Source: Caulobacter sp. X (GTDB lineage Bacteria; Pseudomonadota; Alphaproteobacteria; Caulobacterales; Caulobacteraceae). From it: a stretch of DNA of 64,000 bases. Positions 46,789 through 55,976 of the stretch are shown one piece after another. The DNA lies in the NCBI RefSeq assembly GCF_002742635.1, contig NZ_PEGF01000002.1, positions 1,302,001-1,366,000 on the forward strand, written 5' to 3'. The position numbers and the translations under genes were made by a program. Positions within the stretch are counted from its first letter, which is position 1. Each line of letters begins with the position of its first letter. The notes under the pieces were generated by a model. It saw only the letters and a program-made list of their open reading frames with translations. It was not told the origin of the DNA and searched no databases.

Positions 46789-47376
46789 ATGGCGATGCGG
46801 ATCTACGGCGACTCGATCTCGGGCAACTGCCTCAAGGTGAAGTGGGTCGCCGAGCACCTTCGCCTGCCGTTCGAGTGGATCGAGACCAGCGTCCTGACGG
46901 GCGAGACCCGCACGCCGGCGTTCCTGGCGATGAACCCCGCCGGTCAAGTCCCGCTGGTCGTGCTGGAGGACGGACGCCCGCTGTCGCAGTCCAACGCCAT
47001 CATCTCGTATCTGGCCGAGGGATCAGCGCTGATCCCCGGCGACGCTTTCGCGCGCGCCAAGATGCTGGAGTGGATGTTCTGGGAGCAGTACAGCCACGAG
47101 CCCTATGTCGCCGTGGCGCGCTTTCAGATGCTGTACCTTGGCAAGCCGCGCGAAGAACTTGAGCAACGCCTTGTGGAGCGCGGCGGCCAAGCCCTCGCCC
47201 GCCTCGAAACCCAGCTGCGGCAGACGCCATTTCTGGTCGGCGAGCAGGTCACCCTGGCGGACGTCGCTCTGGTGGCTTACACCCGCGTGGCGCACGAAGG
47301 CGGGTTCGACCTTGCGCTCTATCCGGCCGTGAAGGCCTGGGTGGGCCGCACCGAAGCCGCGCTCGGTATTATTTGA
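46789..47376 (+). CDS. Glutathione S-transferase
   Basis: A 195-aa GST. Thioredoxin-like N-terminal half: MRIYGDSISGNCLKVKWVAEHLRLPFEWIE, the conserved GQVPLVVLEDGRPLSQSNAIISYLAEG (cis-Pro and Gln/Ser-Asn glutathione site). The helical C-terminal half contains the F-gE--TLADVAL motif (FLVGEQVTLADVALVAYTRV). ATG 46789 has AGAAGGAA upstream. Likely cytosolic; substrate unknown. Confidence 0.9.
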   Translation: MAMRIYGDSISGNCLKVKWVAEHLRLPFEWIETSVLTGETRTPAFLAMNPAGQVPLVVLEDGRPLSQSNAIISYLAEGSALIPGDAFARAKMLEWMFWEQYSHEPYVAVARFQMLYLGKPREELEQRLVERGGQALARLETQLRQTPFLVGEQVTLADVALVAYTRVAHEGGFDLALYPAVKAWVGRTEAALGII

Positions 47377-47392
47377 TCGTCGGAGTTCCATC

Positions 47393-48421
47393 TTGCGTCT
47401 ATCGACCAGCCTGAAAGTCCTCGCCCTGGCCGCCGCGGCAGCCGCGCCGGCGTCTTCGGCGCTCGCCTGGGGCGCTTCAGGCCACCGCGTGGTGGGCGTC
47501 GTCGGCGCGGCGAGCCTGCCGACTGACGTGCCGGCTTTCCTGCGTACGCCGCAGGCTGTCGCCGCCATTGGCGAATACGCCCGCGAGCCGGATCGTTGGA
47601 AGGGCTCGGGCAAGATTCACGACACCGATCGCGACGCGGCGCACTTCCTGGATGTCGATGACCAGGGGCGCATGTACGGCGGTCCCGCCTTCACGGTGGC
47701 GACCCTGCCGCCGACACGCGCCGACTATGAAAAGGCCCTGCAGGCCGCTGGGACTGACAGCTGGAAGGCCGGCTATCTGCCTTACGCCATTATCGACGGC
47801 TACCAGCAGCTGGTGAAGGACTTCACCTACTGGCGCATCCTGACCGCGGCCGTGAAGCTGGAGAAGGACCCGACCCGTCTGGCCTACTACAAGGCCGACC
47901 TGAAGCGTCGCGAGGATCTCTTGCTGCGCGACCTGGGGGTCTGGGCGCACTATGTCGGCGACGGCAGCCAGCCGCTGCACCTGTCGGTGCACTACAATGG
48001 CTGGGGCGACTACCCCAACCCGAACGGCTACACCCAGGCGCGGTCGACCCACTTCCAGTTCGAAGGGCCGCTGACCCTGGCCCTGGCCGACGAGGCGTCG
48101 ATCAAGGCTTTAGTGCCGGCCTACAAGCCCTGTGAGTGTTCGATCGAGACCCGCGTCGTCGGCTATCTGACCGACACTTGGAAACAGGTCGAGCCGCTGT
48201 ATCAGCTGGAGAAGGCCGGCGGCATGGTCGAGACCGATCCTCGCGCCAAGACCTTCGTGCGGGCCCGCGTCGCGGCCGGCGCAACGGCTTTGCGGGATCT
48301 GGTCACGGACGCCTGGCGCGAGAGCGCCAACGGCAAGATCGGCTACCGTCCGGAGATCAGCGTGACCGACGTCGAGACCGGCAAGGCCGATCCGTGGTTC
48401 GACCTCTACGGCAAGGACTAG
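47393..48421 (+). CDS. Secreted S1/P1-family nuclease
   Basis: A 342-aa single-strand nuclease/phosphatase-type enzyme with three zinc ions. The signal peptide (about 25 residues) ends before WGASGHRV: the mature N-terminal Trp26 and His31 are zinc ligands in this family. Others are in DAAHFLDVD, and VWAHYVGDGSQPLHLSVHYNGWGDYPN. Start TTG 47393 has GGAG upstream. Only 16 bp separate it from the GST gene, so they may be cotranscribed. Cys pair CECS near the C-terminus may form a disulfide. Confidence 0.88.
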   Translation: MRLSTSLKVLALAAAAAAPASSALAWGASGHRVVGVVGAASLPTDVPAFLRTPQAVAAIGEYAREPDRWKGSGKIHDTDRDAAHFLDVDDQGRMYGGPAFTVATLPPTRADYEKALQAAGTDSWKAGYLPYAIIDGYQQLVKDFTYWRILTAAVKLEKDPTRLAYYKADLKRREDLLLRDLGVWAHYVGDGSQPLHLSVHYNGWGDYPNPNGYTQARSTHFQFEGPLTLALADEASIKALVPAYKPCECSIETRVVGYLTDTWKQVEPLYQLEKAGGMVETDPRAKTFVRARVAAGATALRDLVTDAWRESANGKIGYRPEISVTDVETGKADPWFDLYGKD

Positions 48422-48425
48422 GCGC

Positions 48426-48872
48426 GTGCTGAGGTTCGGCTCGCCCGTGGACGGGCTGACCTATCTCGACCGTCGGGCGGCGTTTGGCGTGGCCGAGAAC
48501 GCCCTCGGCCAGATCGCCCTCGCGCAGGTCACCAAGCCCGGCAAGGCGCCGTACTTCGACCTGCCCGGCGGGGCGGTGGACGGCGACGAGACCGAGGAGC
48601 AGGCCGTCGCGCGCGAGTTTGGCGAAGAGACGGGTCTCGTCGTCGAGGCTGTTCGCCTGATCGAGACGGTCTCGCAGCATTTCCTGAAGTCCGACGGTCA
48701 GCCGGTCCGTAATCACGGCGGCGTCTATGTCGTCAAACTGCTGGGCGACAACCCGGCCTTGAAGGTCGAGGACGACCACGCGCTGGTCTGGCTGGACCCG
48801 CGCGACGCCGTGGTCGCCCTACGCCACGACGCCCATGCCTGGGCGGTCGCGGCGTGGCTGCGGCGGGGCTAG
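48426..48872 (+). CDS. Nudix hydrolase
   Basis: A 148-aa pyrophosphohydrolase with a perfect Nudix box at residues 49-71: GAVDGDE, then seven residues, REFGEETGL (GX5EX7REUXEEXGU). The N-terminal strand FGVAENALGQIALAQV and the C-terminal FLKSDGQPVRNHGGVYVVKLLG complete the fold. Starts at GTG four bases after the nuclease stop. Substrate unknown. Its end overlaps the convergent UrcA gene by 4 bp. Confidence 0.9.
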   Translation: MLRFGSPVDGLTYLDRRAAFGVAENALGQIALAQVTKPGKAPYFDLPGGAVDGDETEEQAVAREFGEETGLVVEAVRLIETVSQHFLKSDGQPVRNHGGVYVVKLLGDNPALKVEDDHALVWLDPRDAVVALRHDAHAWAVAAWLRRG

Positions 48873-49207
48873 TTCGAGGCCAGGGCGACCCGGGCGCCGG
48901 CGCGGTTGGCCGTGCGCAGTTCAGCCATCTGCTGTTCCGACAGCGCGTCCCGGACGTCGGTCTTGAAGTCGGCGACGCAGGCGCGGTTGGCGATGGCGCG
49001 GTTGCCGTAGGCGTCGCAAGCCTTGCGAGCGGCCATGTCCACGCGCTTGGCGAACTGGCGGGCGTCGGCGGGATTGGAGAGCTTCAGGTCGCCAACCGCG
49101 ATGCGGGCGGTCGGCTCTTCGGCGTGGGCGGCGGTCAGGCCGATGATCGGGGTGGCGGCCAGGGCCAGGGCGGCAATGGCGGCGACGCGGCTAACAAGCT
49201 TGCTCAT
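48869..49207 (-). CDS. UrcA-family exported protein
   Basis: A 112-aa protein with a signal peptide (VSRVAAIAALALAATPIIGLTAAHA). The mature sequence has the UrcA pattern: IAVGDLKLSNPADARQFAKRVDMAARKACDAYGN..., with two cysteines (KACDAY and RACVADF) that probably form a disulfide. UrcA proteins are small periplasmic proteins of unknown function common in Caulobacterales and sphingomonads. ATG with GGGAACC upstream. Confidence 0.83.
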   Translation of the reverse strand: MSKLVSRVAAIAALALAATPIIGLTAAHAEEPTARIAVGDLKLSNPADARQFAKRVDMAARKACDAYGNRAIANRACVADFKTDVRDALSEQQMAELRTANRAGARVALASN

Positions 49208-49351
49208 GACTGGTTCCCTCTTCTTCGATGTGGCCGCCAGCGGCGGTCTGTTGAAGAGAGGTGTAGTCTCGGCGAGCGGGGAACACCCGTTACGACTGAG
49301 TCATGACGTCGAATTAAGCTTATGAAGTAAAAGTAATATTTCGGATTTGTG

Positions 49352-51883
49352 TCAGGCCGCCGCGAAGTCTCGGGCGATCCCGTGTTCGCTCTGCCGGATG
49401 GGCAGGGCGAAGCTGACCGTCGTGCCTTCGCCGGGCGTGGACTCCATGTCCAGCACGCCGTCGTGCATGCTGATCAGCGACTTGGTCAGGGCCAGGCCCA
49501 GCCCGGTGCCTTGCGTGGTCTTGGAGAACTGGCTCTCGACCTGTTCGAACGGGCGCGCCAGCCGCGCCAGGTCTTCCTTGGCGATGCCGATGCCGGTGTC
49601 GGAAACCGACACCCGGACCATGTCGCCGAACGGATCGCGGCGCACCTCGGCGCGCAGGGTGACGCTGCCGGCGCGGGGCGTGAACTTGATGGCGTTGGAC
49701 AGCAGGTTCAGCAGCACCTGCTTGATGGCGCGATAGTCGGCCTCGATCTCGGGCAGGGGCGGGAAGTCGATGCTGAGGTTCAGGCCGGCGGCCTCGGCCC
49801 GGTTGCGCACCAGGCGGACGGCGTCCTCGGCGACATCCTCGACGTGCATCGGTTCGAATTTCAGGTTCATCTTGCCGGCCTCGATCTTCGACATGTCGAG
49901 GATGTCGTTGATCAGCGCCAGCAGGTGCTGGCCCGACGAGTGGATGTCCTGGCTGTAGCCCTTGTAGCGTTCGTCGCCGAGGGGCCCGAACATCTCGTTC
50001 ATCATGATCTCGGAAAAGCCGTTGATGGCGTTCAGCGGCGTGCGCAGCTCGTGGGACATGTTGGCCAGGAATTCGCTCTTGGCCCGGTTGGCGCCCTCGG
50101 CCCTGACCTTTTCGGTCTCGTACTTGCGCGCAAGCTCGGCCAGTTGTTCCTGGCTGCGCTCCAGGCCCGCCACGGCGTTCTGAAGCTGCTCCTCGTTGAG
50201 GCGGCGGGACTCTTCCTGGTTCTTGATCGCGGTGATGTCGGCGGCGGTCATGACGAGACCGCCCTCGGCGGTGCGGCGTTCGCTGATCTGGATCCAGCGG
50301 CCGTCTTGCAGCTCGGCCTCGCGCACGCCCTTGGCGCCGTCGGGCGCGGCGTGGTCCTGCTTGATGGCCCGGGCGGCGTGGCGATTGATCTCGGCCCGCG
50401 CGGCGCCGGGCTTCAGAAGCTTGGGGTCAAGAGAGAAGACGTTGCGGTAGTTGCGGTTGCACATCAGGAGCCGCCCGTGGCGATCCCAGAGGGCGAAGGC
50501 CTCGGACACGCTCTCGATAGCGTCGCGCAGCCGGTTCTCGGCGGCCTGGGCGCGGGCTTGGGCGACCCGCTCCTCGGTGACGTCCAAGGCGACGCCGATG
50601 ATGCGGGAATAGCCGTCGGCGTCGGCCTTGCCGAAGCCCTGGCCGCGAGCGTCGATCCACAGCGATCGCTGGCCCTGCGCGGCGGCGGGGACGCGGAAGG
50701 AGACGTCGAAGGCGCCGTACATCGCCGCGTTGGCCAGGGCTTTCCTCAGCCGGTCGCGGTGGTCCGGCGCGATACGGTCCAGCAGGTCCTGGCCCGAGAC
50801 GACGCCGCCGCCGCCCCAGCCGAACATGGCGCCGGTCACGTCTGACAGGAACACTTCGTCAGCGTTCAGGTCCCACTCCCAGATGCCGCAGCGCGCCGCT
50901 TCGACGGCCAGGCGGAAGCGCTGCTCGCTGTCGATGAACTCGCGCTGCGCGGCCTCGGACTTGCGGCTCTGGATCACCAGCAGCAGGGCCAGGGCGATGC
51001 CGGCGGCCAAGGGGATCAGCAGGCCGAGGGCGCTGCTGGCGGGAACACCTTCGTCGCCGCTGCTGGGCGCCGTTGCAACGACCGCCAGCGCGCCTTCGCC
51101 CACCGGCTTGACGGCGACGTCGATGGGCTTGCCGTCGAGGGCCCGGCCCCGAAGGTCGCTCGCGGCGCGGCGCAGGACCTCCGGCTTCAGCGCGAACGCT
51201 GGATGGAGCGCCGTCGCGCCCTGGGCGAGACCGCCGCGCGCGACGATCAGCGAGCCGTCGGGGAGGGCGAGGGCGCTGCTTTCGCCGCGCGCGGGCTCCT
51301 CGACGAGGCGGGAGGCGTCGCCGCTGGCGATCATGACGGCGCGGGCCCCGCCGAGCGACGCCAAGGTCGCGACATAGAGCCGTCCGGAGGCGCCGACGGA
51401 GCCTGTCCAGACCGTCCGGCCGGACGCCTCGGCCGCTCGGGCCGCCGACTTCCAGTCCGCGCCGTCATCGCGTCCAGCCACGGCCAGAATGCCGGGAGGC
51501 GCGACCACGGCGACGGCGGCGGCTTCGCCGCCGGCGGCGCGCAAGGCGATCTGGGCGGCCTCGGCCGTGGCGTCGGGATCGCGGGCCAGCAGGTCCGCGG
51601 CGGCCGAAAGCCCCGCTCTTTGCGCCGCGAGGTTGGTCTCGACCCGGCCGGCGATCAGGCCCGCCTTCGCCGCCAATCCGGGGGCGCGCGGCTGTGCTCG
51701 GCTTTGGTCCTCGATGCGTTTCAGGCCAAAGGCGGTGTAGAGGGCCAGCAGGAGCAAGGCCGACAGGATCGCGATGCGAGCGAAGCTTTGCGAGGGCGCG
51801 CGCGTACGGCTCGCCCGCGAGGCCGCGGGCGCGGTCGGTCCGGCCTTGGCCGTCCCTCCGTGTCTCGCCCTGCCTTTAGCCAA
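49352..51883 (-). CDS. pleC: Sensor histidine kinase/phosphatase PleC
   Basis: A membrane-bound polar kinase of about 843 aa. Order: N-terminal membrane segment (ARIAILSALLLLALYTAFGL), periplasmic domain, second membrane segment (ALGLLIPLAAGIALALLLVI), PAS-type region(s), HisKA with FLANMSHELRTPLNAINGF (His about 611), and HATPase with NLLSNAIKF, DTGIGI and GTGLGLAL. Exactly 232 residues follow the histidine, as I recall for C. crescentus PleC. PleC acts on DivK and PleD and sets swarmer-cell polarity. I take TTG 51883, which has GGGAG seven bases upstream; GTG starts at 51919 and 51889 are alternatives. Confidence 0.87.
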   Translation of the reverse strand: MAKGRARHGGTAKAGPTAPAASRASRTRAPSQSFARIAILSALLLLALYTAFGLKRIEDQSRAQPRAPGLAAKAGLIAGRVETNLAAQRAGLSAAADLLARDPDATAEAAQIALRAAGGEAAAVAVVAPPGILAVAGRDDGADWKSAARAAEASGRTVWTGSVGASGRLYVATLASLGGARAVMIASGDASRLVEEPARGESSALALPDGSLIVARGGLAQGATALHPAFALKPEVLRRAASDLRGRALDGKPIDVAVKPVGEGALAVVATAPSSGDEGVPASSALGLLIPLAAGIALALLLVIQSRKSEAAQREFIDSEQRFRLAVEAARCGIWEWDLNADEVFLSDVTGAMFGWGGGGVVSGQDLLDRIAPDHRDRLRKALANAAMYGAFDVSFRVPAAAQGQRSLWIDARGQGFGKADADGYSRIIGVALDVTEERVAQARAQAAENRLRDAIESVSEAFALWDRHGRLLMCNRNYRNVFSLDPKLLKPGAARAEINRHAARAIKQDHAAPDGAKGVREAELQDGRWIQISERRTAEGGLVMTAADITAIKNQEESRRLNEEQLQNAVAGLERSQEQLAELARKYETEKVRAEGANRAKSEFLANMSHELRTPLNAINGFSEIMMNEMFGPLGDERYKGYSQDIHSSGQHLLALINDILDMSKIEAGKMNLKFEPMHVEDVAEDAVRLVRNRAEAAGLNLSIDFPPLPEIEADYRAIKQVLLNLLSNAIKFTPRAGSVTLRAEVRRDPFGDMVRVSVSDTGIGIAKEDLARLARPFEQVESQFSKTTQGTGLGLALTKSLISMHDGVLDMESTPGEGTTVSFALPIRQSEHGIARDFAAA

Positions 51884-52033
51884 ACGCACGACTCCCGTGG
51901 AACACCCCCGGCGAGTCACTTCGCCAGAAGGTGAATCTAGCTTACGGGCCGCATCGACGTCACCGCCGAACCGTCAAATCCGCGCGGATGGGCGTATTAG
52001 TCGCAATAAATTGGATACCAAGGTTCGCGGACT

Positions 52034-54625
52034 TCAGGCCAAGGACTTGGTGACCAGCTCCAGAACATTCTTGGACAGGTCCGGATGCGCCGCGATGCGT
52101 TCGAGCTCTTGCCGCATCAGCGCGCCGAGCTCCGGCCTGTACCGTCGCCAGGCGCCCAGGGGCTCGATCAGGCGCGCGGCCGTCATCGGGTTGAACTTGT
52201 CCACGGCCAGGATCTGGTCGGCCAGGAACCGGTAGCCGGCGCCGCTGGGGTCGTGGAAACGGGCGGGATTGAAGTTGGCGAAGGTCGAGACGAGGGCCCG
52301 CAGGCGGTTGGGGTTGGTCGGCTCGAACGCGGAATGGCTGGTCAGGGCGATCACGCGGTCGAGGGCGTCGGGGTTGGTGTCCCGCGCCTGGATCGCGAAC
52401 CACTTGTCCAGAACCAGCGGTTCGTCAGCCCAGGCGCTGTAGAATTTCGACAGCGCCTTTTCGCGCGCCACGCCGCCGATGCAGATCAGCGGATACAGTC
52501 CGCCAATCATGTCGGTCATGTTGCGCGACGCCTCGTAGTGTCCCACCAGGCGCATCAGGTTGTCGTCGTGCGGGTCCGCCGACAGCATGTCGGCGCAGGC
52601 GTTGCGCAGCGCGCGTCGGCCCGCGGCCTCGGCGTCGGCCGAGAACGCGCCGTTGCTCTGCATCTCGCCGTGCAGCCTGCGGAGGAGGTCGCCCAGGTGA
52701 ACGGCGATCCGAACGCGCAGGGAGTCCCGCGCCTCGTGCAAGGCCAGCGGATCGGCTGGTTCGGCCATCAGGGCCAGATCGGGCTCGGAAGGCAGGTTCA
52801 GAAGCAGCGCCTTGAAGGCTGGCTCGGCCGCGTCGTCGACCAGGGCGTGGCCCAACGCGGCGGCGTAGCGTTCCTCGCCGACCTCGTCGGGCGAACCGTC
52901 GGCGCGGGCCAGGATCAGGTCACGCGCCAGGGTCTGGCCGGCTTCCCAACGGTTGAACAGGTCCGGATCCGAGCCGAACAGGACATAACGGTCCGAAGCG
53001 CGCGCGTCGGTCGTCAGATTGACGGGGGCCGAGAAGTTACGGAGCGCCGAGAGGACCGGCGGCTGGGTCACGCTCTCCCAGCGCAAGGTCATGGCCTCCT
53101 GGTCCAGCATCACCACCTCGGTGTCGCGCAGGACCTCGCCGTCATGCGACAGCAGGCCGACGGCGATCGGGATCGGCAGGGCCTTCTTGGTGGGCTGGCC
53201 GGGCGTGGGCGCGGTCGACTGGCGCAGAGTCAGCGTCAGGGCTTGGGCGTCGGCGTCATAATCGCTGGCGATCGTCACCGACGGCGTGCCGGCCTGCTCG
53301 TACCAGGCGAAGAAGTTCGACAGATCGCGGCCGGACGCCTCGGCGAAGCAGGCGATGAAGGCCTCGACCGTCGTCGCTTGGCCGTCGTGGCGATCGAAGT
53401 AGAGATCGCAGCCCTTCCGGAACGCTTCCGCGCCCAGGATGGTCTTCAGCATGCGGATGATCTCCGAGCCCTTCTCGTAGATCGTCGCGGTGTAGAAGTT
53501 GTCGATCTTCAGATAGCTGGACGGCCGCACGGGGTGGGCCAGAGGGCCGGCGTCCTCGGCGAACTGCCGCGCGCGCAGCGCCTTCACGTCCTTGATCCGC
53601 TGCACGACCGCGCCGCGCATGTCGGCGCTGAAGCTCTGGTCGCGGAAGACCGTGAAGCCCTCCTTCAGGCACAGCTGGAACCAGTCCCGGCAGGTGATGC
53701 GGTTGCCGGTCCAGTTGTGGAAGTATTCGTGGGCGACGACGGCCTCGATCCGCTCGAAATCGGCGTCGGTCGCGGTCTGCGGATCGGCCAGCAGCAGGGA
53801 GCTGTTGAAGATGTTCAGCCCCTTGTTCTCCATGGCCCCGAAGTTGAAGTCGCGGACCGCGACGATCATGAACAGGTCGAGATCGTACTCGCGGCCGAAC
53901 GCCTCCTCGTCCCACTTCATGGCGCGCTTGAGGCTGTCGAGCGCATAGGTCGCGCGGGAGGCCTGGCCAGGGTCGACGAAGATCTTCAGAGCCACCTCGC
54001 GACCGCTCATGGTCACGAAGCTGTCGGTCACGACGTCAAGGTCGCCCGCGACCAGGGCGAACAGGTACGAGGGCTTGGGGAACGGATCGACCCACTCGGC
54101 GAAGTGCCGCGCGCCGTCCAGCGACCCCTGGTCCACCAGGTTGCCGTTGCTCAGCAGGTGCGGCAGGCCGCCGTCGGCCTCGATGCGCACGCTGTAGCGG
54201 CTCAGCACGTCGGGGCGGTCGGGGAAGTAGGTGATGGTCCGGAAGCCCTCGGCCTCGCACTGGGTGCAGAAGCGGCCGCCGGACATGTAGAGACCGGTCA
54301 GCGCCTTATTCGCCAGCGGATCGATCTCGACCTCGGTGGTCAGGACGAACTGGTCCGGGACTTCGTGGACGGTCAGATGCTCCGCGTCGGCGACATATTG
54401 ATTGGCGCCCAGCGCCTGCCCGTCGATCGCGACCGACAGCAGCTTCAGCCGTTCGCCGTTCAGCGTCAGCGCCTCGCCGGCGGCGCCGGAGCGGCGCACG
54501 GCCAGCTCGGCCCGGACGCGGGTCGCGGACGGATGGAGGTCGAAGACCAGCCGCGTGGTCTCGATCGCGAACGGGAAGGGGCGGTAATCGGCCAGCCGGA
54601 TCGGCTGAGGCGTGTCGGTGCGCAT
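52034..54625 (-). CDS. pepN: Aminopeptidase N (M1 family)
   Basis: An 863-aa zinc aminopeptidase of the bacterial PepN type. The exopeptidase motif GAMENKGLN is at residues 263-271, the zinc site HEYFHNW has His299, Glu300 and His303, and Glu322 in KEGFTVFRDQ is the third ligand. The long C-terminal helical domain is complete. It removes N-terminal residues from peptides in the cytosol. It ends 151 bp upstream of pleC and is transcribed in the same direction. Confidence 0.94.
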   Translation of the reverse strand: MRTDTPQPIRLADYRPFPFAIETTRLVFDLHPSATRVRAELAVRRSGAAGEALTLNGERLKLLSVAIDGQALGANQYVADAEHLTVHEVPDQFVLTTEVEIDPLANKALTGLYMSGGRFCTQCEAEGFRTITYFPDRPDVLSRYSVRIEADGGLPHLLSNGNLVDQGSLDGARHFAEWVDPFPKPSYLFALVAGDLDVVTDSFVTMSGREVALKIFVDPGQASRATYALDSLKRAMKWDEEAFGREYDLDLFMIVAVRDFNFGAMENKGLNIFNSSLLLADPQTATDADFERIEAVVAHEYFHNWTGNRITCRDWFQLCLKEGFTVFRDQSFSADMRGAVVQRIKDVKALRARQFAEDAGPLAHPVRPSSYLKIDNFYTATIYEKGSEIIRMLKTILGAEAFRKGCDLYFDRHDGQATTVEAFIACFAEASGRDLSNFFAWYEQAGTPSVTIASDYDADAQALTLTLRQSTAPTPGQPTKKALPIPIAVGLLSHDGEVLRDTEVVMLDQEAMTLRWESVTQPPVLSALRNFSAPVNLTTDARASDRYVLFGSDPDLFNRWEAGQTLARDLILARADGSPDEVGEERYAAALGHALVDDAAEPAFKALLLNLPSEPDLALMAEPADPLALHEARDSLRVRIAVHLGDLLRRLHGEMQSNGAFSADAEAAGRRALRNACADMLSADPHDDNLMRLVGHYEASRNMTDMIGGLYPLICIGGVAREKALSKFYSAWADEPLVLDKWFAIQARDTNPDALDRVIALTSHSAFEPTNPNRLRALVSTFANFNPARFHDPSGAGYRFLADQILAVDKFNPMTAARLIEPLGAWRRYRPELGALMRQELERIAAHPDLSKNVLELVTKSLA

Positions 54626-54673
54626 GGTCTTTAGCTAAGGCGGCCGGACCGTTTGCGCCAGCGTCGGGCGCAA

Positions 54674-55657
54674 TTACTTGGGACGTCCTCGCAGGAAATT
54701 CGTCGCGACAGGTTCCTGCGAAGCGTCTTCTGACGGGCCCGCATCGACGCGGGGCGGCGCGGGCTTGGGGGCCGGCGTCCGAGGACGCAGGTTCAGTTCG
54801 CGCTCGAGCGCGGCCATGCGCTCAGAAAGCGAAGGCGCTCGGAGGTCCCGCGGTTTGGGCGAGGCCGCTTCAGTTGTCGCATGCGTCTTCAACGCCTCCG
54901 CTTGCGGCGAAGGCGTTGTGTCTTTCGATGGACCCGGTTCGCTCCCCGGCGGCGCTCGTGTGAAGGCTGGCGCTCGCGGACGCAGGTTGAGCTCGCGTTC
55001 GAGCGCGGCCATGCGCTCTGAAAGCGAAGTCGCCTGGAGGTCTTGCGGCGCGATCGGCGGCGCTCGCGCGGGGGCCTGCGGGGGCGCGTCTGCCTGCGAT
55101 GGGAGCGGCTTCTTGATTCTGGCCGCTTCGTCGCCGTGCAGGTCCCGCAACTCCAGCTCCAAGGTCGCCGCGCGGCGGGCCAGGCCGCGCAGCACCTCGG
55201 GCGTCGCCGCGTCGTTGGCGATCAGGGTGATCAGGTCCTGGATCAAGGCGCGCATCTTCGGGGCGGCGGCGATCATCCGCGCCTGGGACTCGATGCGGGC
55301 CGGGTCGCGGTCGTATTCCGAGCGCGGCACGCGCCAGCCGCCCCAGTCCTGGGGATCGGTGTACACGATCGGGTATGTGCCGGGGATCGGATGGCGCCGG
55401 GTCTCGTCGCGGCCCCGCCAGCGGTTGGGGCCGCGCGCCACGCGCCACGTCTCCTGGCTGGGCGGTTCCGGAGCGTCTCGGGGATCGGCGGTCAGTTCGA
55501 ACGCATGAAACATGCGGCCGAGGCCGACGTCGTAGGTCACGCGAACCGGTTCAGTCAAACCACCGACCCATGCAGGTACGACGCGTTCGACGGTCGCCCA
55601 CGCGCCGACGCTATCTACCCATACTCGCTGGTTTTTCTTGAATTGAGCCTTGGCCAT
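54674..55657 (-). CDS. Protein with two near-identical internal repeats, 327 aa
   Basis: The N-terminal ~150 residues contain KAQFKKNQRVWVDSVGAWATVERVVPAWV, an SH3-like beta-barrel opening, and PIPGTYPIVYTDPQDWGGWR. The middle is a helical segment with MIAAAPKMRALIQDLITLI. The C-terminus has two copies of a LSERMAALERELNLRPR unit (about 65 residues apart) embedded in Pro/Ala-rich linkers, ending LRGRPK. The repeat is also clear in DNA (54781-54846 and 54977-55042). Start ATG 55657. Family unknown to me; the charged helices may bind partners. Confidence 0.75.
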   Translation of the reverse strand: MAKAQFKKNQRVWVDSVGAWATVERVVPAWVGGLTEPVRVTYDVGLGRMFHAFELTADPRDAPEPPSQETWRVARGPNRWRGRDETRRHPIPGTYPIVYTDPQDWGGWRVPRSEYDRDPARIESQARMIAAAPKMRALIQDLITLIANDAATPEVLRGLARRAATLELELRDLHGDEAARIKKPLPSQADAPPQAPARAPPIAPQDLQATSLSERMAALERELNLRPRAPAFTRAPPGSEPGPSKDTTPSPQAEALKTHATTEAASPKPRDLRAPSLSERMAALERELNLRPRTPAPKPAPPRVDAGPSEDASQEPVATNFLRGRPK

Positions 55658-55687
55658 GGCTTTTGGAGAATCGCGTTCTGCGAGCAT

Positions 55688-55976
55688 GGCTTATCGATGC
55701 GCATACTGTAAGAGTAAATATTGCCGCCAATAGCGCGAGCGGCTCAACCTTTGGTGCATTTATACAACCGTATAACGACTTGGCTAACCTTGCCGAGCCG
55801 AGTTCTGTCGCTCGTCTCTTGTCCAAAGCCTCGTAACCGGAGGCTTTCGCACCTGCGTACCGCAACTTCTAAGGCGGGCGGGGAGCCCGCCAGCGAACGC
55901 TCCAGACGGATGCCGGTTGACAGTCCTGGCCGAAGTAACGGCCAAGTTGTCCGACTTGAACGAGGGGCTAGTCGGG
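55688..55976. other. Divergent intergenic region
   Basis: No supported gene. The left half is AT-richer than its surroundings and could hold promoters for both divergent genes. A hairpin GGCGGGC/GCCCGCC with loop GGGGA lies at 55873-55891. Confidence 0.5.

Noticed and set aside
52085..54634. Rightward 849-aa open frame opposite pepN
   Set aside because: pepN has the M1 HEYFH zinc site and full length; the opposite frame has only biased composition.
55611..55865. Leftward 84-aa frame over the start of the duplicated-repeat gene
   Set aside because: It overlaps the 5' end of a longer gene in another frame and has no ribosome binding site or family.
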